Shown: positions 1 to 5,585, numbered from the stretch's first letter. The stretch: DNA of 5,758 nt from Leptotrichia sp. oral taxon 215 (GCA_905371725.1 CAJPML010000084.1:1-5758), one strand, 5' to 3'. The notes: a model not told the origin generated them from the letters alone. Numbers and translations are program-made.

Positions 1-1
1 A

Positions 2-625
2 GCCAAAAAATGTGGAGTAAAAACTGTAATTACGACTATTCTTGAAGAAAATAAAATAGCACAAAGAATCTTGACAAAAAGGCGACGAAGTATGCCAATC
101 TATGAATTTTACAAAAATATTGTATTTTTTAGCTTGAAAAATAATAAAAAGAGTGATATATCAGTAAAAAATGAGGAAATTTTAAATTATAGAAACTTTG
201 AAATTCATTTAAAAAAGAAGGCGAATAAAAAATATGTTGTGATGGATTACAAAAAAATTTATAAATTTTTGTATAAGTTTAGAAAAGTAATAGCTTTTTT
301 TGGATATCCAGAAATGCCTGAAATCAATAAAATTTCAAATTTTTTATATGTGGATTTTGTTTTAAAGGACAAAGATGTAGATGAGAAAAAAAATAAAAAT
401 GAATTTAGAAAAGCAGTAAAATTTGTTCAAAATAAAGGCTATAACTGCGAGTTTTTTATGATAGGAAGTTATGAAAACTCATTTTTGGAAAAAAATTTAG
501 ATAAAATGAAGGTTTTTAAATATAAAAGCAAGATGTACAAAGTTTTTTATAAAGAAATTGAAAAGGCTGAAATAGATAATAATTTTAAAAATGAAAATAT
601 TGAGATTTCGTTTTGGGATTTGTAG
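2..625 (+). CDS. Probable GNAT-fold acetyltransferase-like protein, 3' part (5' end outside window)
   Basis: The reading frame is open from base 2 to the TAG at 623-625, giving 207 residues, so the gene enters from the left and the in-frame TTG at 71 is not its start. The first ~45 residues look like the end of a GNAT domain: a short beta strand (VKTVITTIL), then ENKIAQRIL as the 'N-x-x-A-x-x-x' helix of motif B, then a basic KRRRSMPIYEFY stretch of a kind I associate with fusobacterial GNAT proteins. The rest (about residues 80-195) may be a second, divergent GNAT-like domain: a strand FLYVDFVL, a helix FRKAVKFVQNKGY, a strand FFMIGSYENS and a final strand YKVFYK. No acetyl-CoA pyrophosphate loop (Q/R-x-x-G-x-G) lies in the visible part. 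Composition is extremely A/T- and Lys/Asn/Phe-rich compared with the next gene. The family call is inference from motif shape; substrate unknown. Confidence 0.55.
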   Translation, partial: AKKCGVKTVITTILEENKIAQRILTKRRRSMPIYEFYKNIVFFSLKNNKKSDISVKNEEILNYRNFEIHLKKKANKKYVVMDYKKIYKFLYKFRKVIAFFGYPEMPEINKISNFLYVDFVLKDKDVDEKKNKNEFRKAVKFVQNKGYNCEFFMIGSYENSFLEKNLDKMKVFKYKSKMYKVFYKEIEKAEIDNNFKNENIEISFWDL

Positions 626-636
626 TATACTTGAAC

Positions 637-649
637 CCATTTAAAATGG
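637..649. repeat. Palindrome CCATTT-A-AAATGG just after the first gene
   Basis: Two 6-nt inverted arms (637-642 and 644-649) flank one A. The palindrome sits in a stretch running from TTGAACCCATTT (631) to ACTACCCC (651-658), which resembles the general style of IS3/IS150-type element ends. No transposase is encoded nearby, so at most this is a remnant. The hairpin has no loop and no T-run after it, so it is not a good terminator. Confidence 0.35.
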
Positions 650-691
650 AACTACCCCAAAATTATAATTGATTTAAGACTTTAGAAACTT

Positions 692-728
692 AATAAATTT
701 TTAGCATACTGAAGAATAAAATTTTAGC
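692..728 (+). repeat. Pair of 14-nt direct repeats upstream of the radical SAM promoter
   Basis: AATAAATTTTTAGC (692-705) and AATAAAATTTTAGC (715-728) differ at one base and are spaced 23 nt start to start. They end 15 nt before the proposed -35 box, a position suited to an upstream binding site. AT-rich background makes chance similarity a real possibility. Confidence 0.35.
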
Positions 729-743
729 TGATATAGCTTATGA

Positions 744-773
744 TTGACACATGAATGGATAATATATTAAAAT
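744..773 (+). promoter_or_regulatory. Sigma-70 type promoter for the DNA-repair cassette
   Basis: A perfect -35 TTGACA (744-749) is followed after 18 nt by TAAAAT (768-773) as the -10. This predicts a transcript start near 780 and a leader of about 33 nt before the ATG at 813. It is the best promoter match in the window and serves the radical SAM gene and probably its downstream partner. An alternative -10, TATATT at 763-768, has a spacer of only 13 nt and is less likely. Confidence 0.55.
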
Positions 774-802
774 AAAATATACGATTAAACAATTTATTAT
801 AT

Positions 803-807
803 GAGGG
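803..807 (+). promoter_or_regulatory. Shine-Dalgarno deciding the radical SAM start
   Basis: GAGGG lies 5 nt before the ATG at 813. The in-frame ATG at 801 overlaps this site and has no purine-rich sequence before it, so 813 is preferred. Confidence 0.7.
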
Positions 808-812
808 AAACT

Positions 813-2057
813 ATGAATAAACCTATAGATGAGAAGCTAAGAATACTTAGTGATGCCGCAAAATACGATGTTTCATGTTCTTCCAGCGGAAGCGGCAGAA
901 AAAATACAAATAACGGCTTAGGTAATGGGGCTATCAGTGGTATATGTCACTCATGGTCGGCAGATGGAAGATGTGTTTCCCTGCTTAAAATACTTATGAC
1001 CAATTATTGCATATATGACTGTAAATACTGTATTAGCCGTAAAAGCAATGATATTGAAAGGGCAATACTTACTCCTGATGAGATTGTAAGGCTGACTATA
1101 AACTTTTACAGAAGAAACTATATAGAAGGACTGTTTTTAAGCTCAGGAGTAATAAAAAATGCAGACTATACAATGGAACAGATGATTGCTGTAGCTAAGA
1201 AACTCCGACTGGAGGAAAGATTTAACGGATATATTCATATGAAAGTAATCCCAGGGGCAAGCAGGGAACTTATCCATGAAATGGGACTATATGTAGACAG
1301 AGTTTCGGTAAATATAGAACTTGCTGAAAGTAAAGCGCTCAAACTTCTTGCGCCTGATAAGAAACCTACCGATATTTCAACATCAATGGGTCTTATACGT
1401 AAAAATCAGATTCAGAATACAGAAGAAAAGAAGCTGTTCAAAAGTACTCCTTCTTTCATTCCGGCAGGTCAGACAACACAGATGATAATAGGTGCAGGCG
1501 GAGAAAGTGATTATGCCATACTGAGTAAAAGTGAAAATCTTTATAAAAATTTTGATTTGAAAAGAGTATATTATTCTGCCTATGTTCCTGTAAATAAATC
1601 AGGAATTCTGGCAAATGCAGATGCTGTACCTATGATAAGGGAACACAGACTTTATCAGGCTGACTGGCTGTTAAGATTTTATGATTTCAAGGCAGGGGAA
1701 ATACTTGATGAGAAGAATCCCTTTATTGACCCGCTTCTTGACCCAAAGGCAAACTGGGCTGTCCAGAACTGGCATCTTTTCCCTATGGAAATAAACAGGG
1801 CTTCATACAAGGATCTTCTTAGAATTCCTGGAATAGGAGTAACTTCGGCAAAACGTATAGTAATGGCCAGAAAATATAGTATAATAAAGTATGAACATCT
1901 TAAAAAATTAGGAGTAGTAATAAAGAGGGCAAAATATTTCATTACTGTAAATGGTGAATTTCTTGGATTTAGGAAGGAAAGCCCTGAACTTATAAGAAAT
2001 GCCCTGATAGAAAAAGAAAAAATGGCAATGCAGCAGATGAAACTTTTTAATATCTAG
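813..2057 (+). CDS. Putative DNA modification/repair radical SAM protein with helix-hairpin-helix
   Basis: 414 residues from the ATG at 813, close to the usual size for the family (TIGR03916 type). The radical SAM cluster motif is C-x3-C-x2-C at C66, C70 and C73 (CIYDCKYC), which should bind a [4Fe-4S] cluster and S-adenosylmethionine. Three further cysteines stand in family-like contexts: C22 (KYDVSC), C45 (GICHSW) and C54 (DGRC). Other family hallmarks are NFYRRNYIEGLFLSSG after the cluster and GYIHMKVIPGAS. Near the C-terminus, about residues 325-365, a helix-hairpin-helix DNA-binding motif is centred on IPGIG (338-342). The protein ends in QQMKLFNI, similar to the 'LSLF'-type ends of relatives, so the TAG stop looks genuine. 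It is followed by its typical partner, the DUF4130 protein. A cytosolic DNA repair or base-modification role is the family prediction; the actual reaction is not known to me. Confidence 0.93.
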   Translation: MNKPIDEKLRILSDAAKYDVSCSSSGSGRKNTNNGLGNGAISGICHSWSADGRCVSLLKILMTNYCIYDCKYCISRKSNDIERAILTPDEIVRLTINFYRRNYIEGLFLSSGVIKNADYTMEQMIAVAKKLRLEERFNGYIHMKVIPGASRELIHEMGLYVDRVSVNIELAESKALKLLAPDKKPTDISTSMGLIRKNQIQNTEEKKLFKSTPSFIPAGQTTQMIIGAGGESDYAILSKSENLYKNFDLKRVYYSAYVPVNKSGILANADAVPMIREHRLYQADWLLRFYDFKAGEILDEKNPFIDPLLDPKANWAVQNWHLFPMEINRASYKDLLRIPGIGVTSAKRIVMARKYSIIKYEHLKKLGVVIKRAKYFITVNGEFLGFRKESPELIRNALIEKEKMAMQQMKLFNI

Positions 2058-2070
2058 CTTGTCACATCTG

Positions 2071-2081
2071 AAGGAAAGGAG
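2071..2081 (+). promoter_or_regulatory. Strong Shine-Dalgarno-like site without a clear start codon
   Basis: AAGGAAAGGAG is one of the strongest ribosome-binding sequences in the window, but the ATG at 2083 is only 1 nt away and out of frame with the following gene. The in-frame candidates are far off: ATG 2115 and ATG 2145, or a CTG at 2094 (12 nt away). It may load ribosomes for the DUF4130 gene from a non-ATG start, or be a relic. Confidence 0.35.
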
Positions 2082-2144
2082 AATGTACAGGAGCTGTCTG
2101 AAAAACGCAAAAATATGTATTTCAGACAATCTTATACGGAAAAA

Positions 2145-2876
2145 ATGCCGAATTATTATTATGATGGAAGTTTTGACGGACTGCTGACAGTCATTTATGT
2201 GGCATATGAGGACAGGAAAAGTAATGCACTCAGGGTAGCCTCTGAAACGGAACAGCTCATACTGGAATTTGATGATATCCATGTCATGACTGATTTTTTA
2301 AAAGCCAGACGCGTGGAAAAGAATATATGTGAAAAATTGTCGCAGGCTTTTTTAAATAAAATGCGTACCTGCTTTCTGTCATGTGATAAAAATAAGGATA
2401 CAATAATAGTACATACAGTATACAAGGCACTAAAACAGGGAGAGGAGATTCTGAATTTCCTTGATGAGCATGCTTTTCGGATGAACCGGCTTATAAAACA
2501 GGTTCTGAGTGAACGGCATAAATATATGGGAGTATTAAGGTTCAGGGAAATGAAGGATGGAACGATGTTTGCAACAATTGAGCCCAAAAATAATATTCTT
2601 CCTGCTCTGATTTCCCATTTCAGGAACAGAATGAAAAAGGAAAAATTTGCAATTTTTGATAAGGAAAGGGAAATGATAGCTTACTATGATACAGAAAAAG
2701 TTGAAATTTTCTTTGTAAAATCTCCTGAAATTGAGTGGAGCGATGAAGAAATGGAATATTCTGAGCTTTGGAAAACCTTCCATAAGAGTATTTCCATAAA
2801 GGAAAGGGAAAATAAGAAACTTCAGCAGAGCAATCTTCCAAAATATTACTGGAAACATCTTGTGGAGGATATGTAG
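2145..2876 (+). CDS. DUF4130-type probable DNA metabolism protein, partner of the radical SAM protein
   Basis: 243 residues from the ATG at 2145, matching the TIGR03915/DUF4130 family. The N-terminus YYYDGSFDGLLTVIY is the family's signature opening, which is why 2145 is chosen over the in-frame ATG at 2115. The ribosome site for 2145 is weak (ACGGA, 2136-2140), so the start is uncertain. Central features are RFREMKDGTMFATIEP (132-147) and the helix around HFRNRM. The C-terminal signature includes ELWKTFHKSISIKERENKK and LPKYYW (231-236). In relatives this domain is paired with the radical SAM gene or fused to a UdgX-like uracil-DNA glycosylase; no glycosylase domain is present here. Its reading frame is the same as the upstream gene, 87 nt downstream of the stop. 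It very probably acts with the radical SAM protein on damaged or modified DNA, but its biochemical role is unknown to me. Confidence 0.88.
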   Translation: MPNYYYDGSFDGLLTVIYVAYEDRKSNALRVASETEQLILEFDDIHVMTDFLKARRVEKNICEKLSQAFLNKMRTCFLSCDKNKDTIIVHTVYKALKQGEEILNFLDEHAFRMNRLIKQVLSERHKYMGVLRFREMKDGTMFATIEPKNNILPALISHFRNRMKKEKFAIFDKEREMIAYYDTEKVEIFFVKSPEIEWSDEEMEYSELWKTFHKSISIKERENKKLQQSNLPKYYWKHLVEDM

Positions 2877-2886
2877 AAAATTTAAA

Positions 2887-2911
2887 GAAATGTATTTTAG
2901 CTATTACCTTT
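2887..2911 (+). repeat. Intergenic repeat, copy 1
   Basis: GAAATGTATTTTAGCTATTACCTTT matches copy 2 at 3515-3540 except for one inserted T and two transitions. It lies between the DUF4130 and DUF1697 genes. The hairpin that copy 2 can form is not present here. Confidence 0.5.
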
Positions 2912-2963
2912 AAAAATATAGAATTAAAGAGACAGGTAAATAAAAATTTACAAGGGAGAAAAA

Positions 2964-3497
2964 ATGAGATATGTACTGTTACTTCGTGGAATAAATGTTG
3001 GTGGCAAAAATAAAGTATCAATGAAGGATTTAAAAATGAATATAGGCGAACTGGGATATCAAAATGTAGTTACATATATTAATAGCGGAAATGCAATATT
3101 TGATACAGACGATAATACTGAAACTGTCAAAATTAAAATAGCAGAAATGTTAAAAAATGTTTTTTTTCCTATTCAACATGTTATAATAACAAGAGAAGAA
3201 TATCTGGAAGAAGTTTCAAATCTTCCGGAATGGTGGAATGAAACACTTGCAAGAAGAGATGTTCTTTTTTATAGTGATGAGGTTGATTATGAAAAATTAA
3301 AAACTCGAATAAATGAAATGCCTCTTCATGATGAAATTGTACATTTTGGCAGAAAAGCTGTATTTTGGGGGAAATATACAGAAAAGGAATATTTACGTAC
3401 TTCATATCATAAGTTACTTATGAAAGAAAAGTTTTATCCTATGCTTACGATACGTAATGAACGAACATTTAAGAAATTAGGAGAAATGCTAGGGTAA
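2964..3497 (+). CDS. DUF1697 family protein
   Basis: 177 residues, the normal length for DUF1697. The diagnostic N-terminus LLRGINVGGKNKVSMKDLK (5-23) is followed by VVTYINSGNAIF, with the conserved SGN at 41-43. The conserved C-terminal block is YHKLLMKEKFYP followed by TIRN (162-165) and a KL-containing helix. The start is well set by GGGAG in the sequence CAAGGGAGAA (2951-2960) just upstream of the ATG. No signal peptide or membrane segment is seen, so it should be cytosolic. The family has no function that I know to be established. It is bracketed by the two copies of a 25-26 nt repeat, and there is an 87-nt gap after the DNA-repair cassette, so it may be a separate transcription unit. 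Confidence 0.93.
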   Translation: MRYVLLLRGINVGGKNKVSMKDLKMNIGELGYQNVVTYINSGNAIFDTDDNTETVKIKIAEMLKNVFFPIQHVIITREEYLEEVSNLPEWWNETLARRDVLFYSDEVDYEKLKTRINEMPLHDEIVHFGRKAVFWGKYTEKEYLRTSYHKLLMKEKFYPMLTIRNERTFKKLGEMLG

Positions 3498-3514
3498 CTC
3501 CCGTTATTATAATT

Positions 3515-3540
3515 GAAATGTATTTTTAGCTGTCACCTTT
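3515..3540 (+). repeat. Intergenic repeat, copy 2
   Basis: GAAATGTATTTTTAGC followed by TGTCACCTTT, closely matching copy 1 at 2887-2911. The two copies flank the DUF1697 gene in the same orientation. Confidence 0.5.
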
Positions 3541-3558
3541 CGGCTAAGAATAGATAAT
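3526..3558 (+). promoter_or_regulatory. Hairpin and weak promoter-like elements before the first GNAT gene
   Basis: TTAGCTG (3526-3532) can pair with CGGCTAA (3541-3547) in a 7-bp stem with one U-G pair and an 8-nt loop. No T-run follows, so it is not an intrinsic terminator. Overlapping it, CTGTCA (3530-3535), 17 nt, then GATAAT (3553-3558) resembles a promoter that would drive the acetyltransferase at 3661. Both readings are weak. Confidence 0.25.
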
Positions 3559-3645
3559 TCAGAGATGAATTTAAAATATAGGGAGAGTATTACTAGAATA
3601 AATGATAAAGAAATAGAGATGAAATCAAAAAATATATTAAAATTT

Positions 3646-3654
3646 AAGGAAGTG
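3646..3654 (+). promoter_or_regulatory. Shine-Dalgarno deciding the start of the first complete GNAT gene
   Basis: AAGGAAGTG sits 6 nt before the ATG at 3661. The in-frame upstream ATG at 3565 would add 32 lysine-rich residues unlike any GNAT domain. Confidence 0.7.
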
Positions 3655-3660
3655 AATAAT

Positions 3661-4143
3661 ATGCTTCGTATAGAAAAGATAAATGGGAAAAATGTATGGG
3701 AAATACTTAAATTACGTGTATCAGAATCGCAAAAAGAGTTTGTTGCCGCAAATGATGTCAGTATTATTGAAGCATACACTACTATCACAGCAAATGGATT
3801 TGCATTTCCATTTGGTATTTATGATGGCAAAACTCCTGTTGGATTTATGATGATTGGTTATGATTCGGCTGATTATTGGGAGGATGCACCAGATATAGCA
3901 GGAGGAAACTATAGTCTCTGGCGTTTGATGATTGATGAAAATTATCAGAAAAAAGGATTTGGTAGGGAAGCCGTTGCTCTTGGACTGGATTTCATTAAAT
4001 CATTCCCTTGTGGTAAGTCTGAGTACTGCTGGCTTTCTTATGAACCGGAGAATGAAGTTGCCCGTCAGCTGTATCGTTCGTTTGGATTTGTTGAAACTGG
4101 AGATATGGTTGGAGGAGAAATCATTGCTGTACTGAAACTTTAA
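3661..4143 (+). CDS. GNAT N-acetyltransferase, BltD/SpeG-like (possible polyamine acetyltransferase)
   Basis: 160 residues, a complete single GNAT domain. The N-terminal helix LKLRVSESQKEFVA and the block FGIYDGKTPVGFMMIGY (about 51-67) are the substrate-side elements. Motif A is LWRLMIDENYQKKGFGREA, with the acetyl-CoA loop Q96-K-K-G-F-G101. Motif B is EPENEVARQLYRSFGF (128-143), and the end GGEIIAVLKL matches the 'GE.v..K.L' close seen in Bacillus BltD. BltD acetylates spermine and spermidine; whether this protein does is inference from overall resemblance. It should transfer acetyl from acetyl-CoA to an amine in the cytosol. It is 163 nt downstream of DUF1697 with its own ribosome site. 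Confidence 0.85.
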   Translation: MLRIEKINGKNVWEILKLRVSESQKEFVAANDVSIIEAYTTITANGFAFPFGIYDGKTPVGFMMIGYDSADYWEDAPDIAGGNYSLWRLMIDENYQKKGFGREAVALGLDFIKSFPCGKSEYCWLSYEPENEVARQLYRSFGFVETGDMVGGEIIAVLKL

Positions 4144-4182
4144 GACAGATGAAATAAATCGGAACTTATTAAGGAGAGTGCC

Positions 4183-4296
4183 ATGGCAATGAATGATGAC
4201 AAAAATCTAAGAGATACTTATTTGAAACAATATTCAGATGGAATTGAAGAAACACGTTTATCCTGCTCAAAAGCTGAAAATTTGCTAGTTATTTAG
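4183..4296 (+). pseudogene. Short fragment resembling the N-terminus of a class I SAM methyltransferase
   Basis: A 37-codon ORF starts at ATG 4183, well placed 3' of AAGGAGAG (4171-4178), and stops at TAG 4294. The stretch LRDTYLKQYSDGIEETRLSCSKAENLL resembles the opening of a common Firmicutes methyltransferase group ('YD-E-D-x-RL-x-x-SK-x-x-x-x-EFLTT'), after which the glycine-rich SAM site would be expected. Nothing like it follows in any plus-strand frame, so I read this as a decayed or truncated gene with an intact initiation region. The alternative is a genuine 37-residue small protein. The similarity is from memory of the family pattern. Confidence 0.4.
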
Positions 4297-4348
4297 GAAA
4301 AAATAATTTTTTAGTACAACATTAAAAGAAAGAAAGAGGTGTTTATTT

Positions 4349-4501
4349 ATGAAAATATTAAAAAAACTATGGGATATGCTACCGGAAGGACGTCCTGTTT
4401 GAGTGCCCGGACCTGCGGAGTGGGGAATAGAACAGGAAGAAGATAAGAAAAGTAATGAAAACTTAAAGGAAAAGGATAAAGAAAAAGAATCAGAAAAATA
4501 G
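4349..4501 (+). other. Small ORF with in-frame UGA: broken gene or candidate selenoprotein
   Basis: ATG 4349 follows GAGGTG (4336-4341) by 7 nt, a strong initiation site. Reading through a TGA at 4400-4402 (codon 18), the frame continues to a TAG at 4499-4501, 50 codons in all. The first part is MKILKKLWDMLPEGRPV, then the TGA, then VPGPAEWGIEQEEDKK and a Lys/Glu-rich tail. The GTG at 4403 directly after the TGA could also allow reinitiation. Bases 4382-4425 are 30/44 G+C, far above the surroundings. A weak hairpin can be drawn from 4406 to 4424 (CCCG with UGGG, inner CU with AG, loop GCGG), but the loop is only 12 nt from the UGA, closer than usual for a bacterial SECIS. A nonsense mutation is the simpler explanation, especially beside another apparent remnant. 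I do not recognise the protein family. Confidence 0.4.
4387..4396. repeat. Perfect 10-bp palindrome AGGACGTCCT
   Basis: It lies inside the GC-rich island of the UGA-containing small ORF, directly before the UGA. As RNA it could form at most a 3-bp stem; as DNA it is a symmetrical site. No function can be assigned. Confidence 0.4.
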
Positions 4502-4580
4502 ATTTCTGAGAAGATATCTAATATGGAGATAATAATAAAAGAGTAATATTAATAACAAGAATAAATAGAATGGAGTTTTC

Positions 4581-4585
4581 AGGAG
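4581..4585 (+). promoter_or_regulatory. Shine-Dalgarno deciding the start of the second complete GNAT gene
   Basis: AGGAG lies 5 nt before ATG 4591. The in-frame ATG at 4570 has no comparable site and would add seven residues outside the GNAT fold. Confidence 0.75.
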
Positions 4586-4590
4586 AACTT

Positions 4591-5064
4591 ATGAAATTTA
4601 CAATAAAGGAAATAACTGATAAAAAGGAAAAGGAAATAATATCCAGAGATATATTGAATGATCTTCCGGAATGGTTCGGTATGCCGGAAAGTACAGAGGA
4701 ATATATTAAAGATTCACAGGATAAACCATTTCTGGCGTGCTTTATTGATAATGAGGCAGCTGGTTTTGTTGTATTAAATGCTACAAGTAAGGACTGTGCA
4801 GATATTTTTGTAATGGGAATTAAGAAAAAATATCATCGTATGGGTGCAGGCAGAAAACTGAATGATGCCTATGAAGAAATGGCAAAAAAACTTGGATATA
4901 CATATTCACAGGTAAAGACAGTTAAAATGGGTCACTATAAGGAATATGATATTACTAATTATTTTTATATATCCATGGGATATAAGGAATTAGAGTGTTT
5001 TCCAACCTTGTGGGATGAATGGAATCCCTGTCAAATCTATATAAAATATATTGGAGGGAAATAA
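4591..5064 (+). CDS. GNAT family N-acetyltransferase
   Basis: 157 residues, a single GNAT domain of a recognisable Firmicutes-type subgroup. Landmarks in order are LPEWFGMPESTEEYI (25-39), KPFLACFIDNEAAGFVVL (45-62), and the beta4 strand and loop DIFVMGIKKKYHRMGAGRKL (71-90). In the loop the acetyl-CoA site is H82-R-M-G85-A-G87, with His in the place of the common Gln/Arg, as in many GNATs. The region QVKTVKMGHYKEYDITNYFY (107-126) and the end ELECFPTLWDEWNPCQIYIK are subgroup signatures. It should use acetyl-CoA in the cytosol; the substrate is unknown. It shares little with the upstream GNAT beyond the fold, so the two are not a recent duplication. Confidence 0.88.
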   Translation: MKFTIKEITDKKEKEIISRDILNDLPEWFGMPESTEEYIKDSQDKPFLACFIDNEAAGFVVLNATSKDCADIFVMGIKKKYHRMGAGRKLNDAYEEMAKKLGYTYSQVKTVKMGHYKEYDITNYFYISMGYKELECFPTLWDEWNPCQIYIKYIGGK

Positions 5065-5174
5065 CTAAGAATTTGAAGATATAATATGATTATAAAGAGA
5101 TTGTAAAATATTTTTATCCTAACTTTACTATGAAATTATTCATAAATACATAAACAGTACTTATGTTATATAAT

Positions 5175-5182
5175 GAAGGAGG
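5175..5182 (+). promoter_or_regulatory. Near-consensus Shine-Dalgarno deciding the lipoprotein start
   Basis: GAAGGAGG is 8 nt before ATG 5191. The in-frame ATG at 5173 overlaps this site and would spoil the signal peptide with acidic residues (MKEEFI). Confidence 0.8.
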
Positions 5183-5190
5183 AATTTATT

Positions 5191-5547
5191 ATGAAAAAAA
5201 TATTTACTGCGATTATTTGTATTTTATTATTTATGTCTGTTTTTGTAAGCTGTGGGAATAAAACTTCAAAAGAAGAAAATCAGCCAATATATATTGGTGA
5301 TAACTCAAAAGTAATACAGGTAGTATCAGAGCTTCCGTTTCCAAAAGGAATGAAATATGATTCAATTGAAATTCAATCTAAAACAGAACCATATGAACTG
5401 AAAGTATTTGTAAATTATAATGAAAATAAGACAGAAGGTTTAAAGCAATGTGCAGATAAGGCTTTTAAGAAAATATCTAACATGGGTGTAATAAGTTTTT
5501 ACAATAAGGCTGATGGTAGTCTTATTGAATCGTTCAATAAAGAATAG
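5191..5547 (+). CDS. Small lipoprotein, probably DUF4825-like
   Basis: 118-residue precursor. The N-terminus is a lipoprotein signal: MKK, a hydrophobic core IFTAIICILLFMSVF, and a lipobox-like FVSC with the modifiable cysteine at C21, followed by a polar linker (GNKTSKEENQ). The mature part has YIGDNSKV (34-41), LPFP (48-51), EPYEL (66-70) and VNY (74-76), in the order I associate with the DUF4825 domain. It should be anchored to the outer face of the cytoplasmic membrane (or sorted onward, if the host has an outer membrane). Function is unknown. Phe at the -3 position of the lipobox is unusual but tolerable. The next gene, for a membrane protein, begins 38 nt later with no promoter or terminator between them, suggesting an operon. 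Confidence 0.75.
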   Translation: MKKIFTAIICILLFMSVFVSCGNKTSKEENQPIYIGDNSKVIQVVSELPFPKGMKYDSIEIQSKTEPYELKVFVNYNENKTEGLKQCADKAFKKISNMGVISFYNKADGSLIESFNKE

Positions 5548-5585
5548 AAAAGTTTTTGTATTTTGCGAAGGGAGAATATTGATTT

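Larger units (their letters stand above)
4144..4590 (+). other. 447-nt stretch without an ordinary gene
   Basis: Between the two acetyltransferase genes there is no intact conventional gene on either strand. It holds the methyltransferase-like fragment and the UGA-interrupted small ORF, each with its own good ribosome site. The remaining pieces (4144-4182, 4297-4335, 4502-4580) are AT-rich spacer in which I see no terminator, promoter of quality or RNA gene. Confidence 0.6.

Noticed and set aside
71..625. A 184-residue gene starting at TTG 71
   Set aside because: The frame is open leftward to base 2 with GNAT-like sequence, and there is no ribosome site before the TTG. The gene is truncated by the window edge.
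1679..1942. Minus-strand 87-residue ORF
   Set aside because: Fully antisense to the helix-hairpin-helix end of the radical SAM gene; no family features.
2083..2187. 34-codon plus-strand ORF beginning at ATG 2083 behind the strong ribosome site
   Set aside because: The site is only 1 nt from the ATG, the peptide is unremarkable, and most of it overlaps the DUF4130 start in another frame.
1908..3021. Minus-strand ORFs at 1908-2282, 2195-2587, 2535-2858 and 2620-3021
   Set aside because: They overlap each other and lie opposite well-recognised plus-strand genes; their Phe/Ser/Leu-rich products are typical of antisense to AT-rich coding sequence.
3526..3547. Hairpin as an intrinsic terminator after DUF1697
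   Set aside because: The T-run precedes rather than follows the stem on the plus strand, and none follows it on the minus strand.
3181..3788. Minus-strand ORFs at 3181-3405 and 3507-3788
   Set aside because: Antisense to DUF1697 and to the first complete GNAT gene with its upstream region; no recognisable domain.
3932..4135. Plus-strand 67-residue ORF
   Set aside because: Out-of-frame shadow within the GNAT gene at 3661-4143.
3661..5064. The two complete GNAT genes as a tandem duplication
   Set aside because: Apart from fold motifs their sequences and signature blocks differ throughout.
5169..5174. TATAAT as a -10 box for the lipoprotein gene
   Set aside because: Perfect hexamer, but it abuts the ribosome site, which would leave almost no leader, and there is no -35 match at 16-18 nt.
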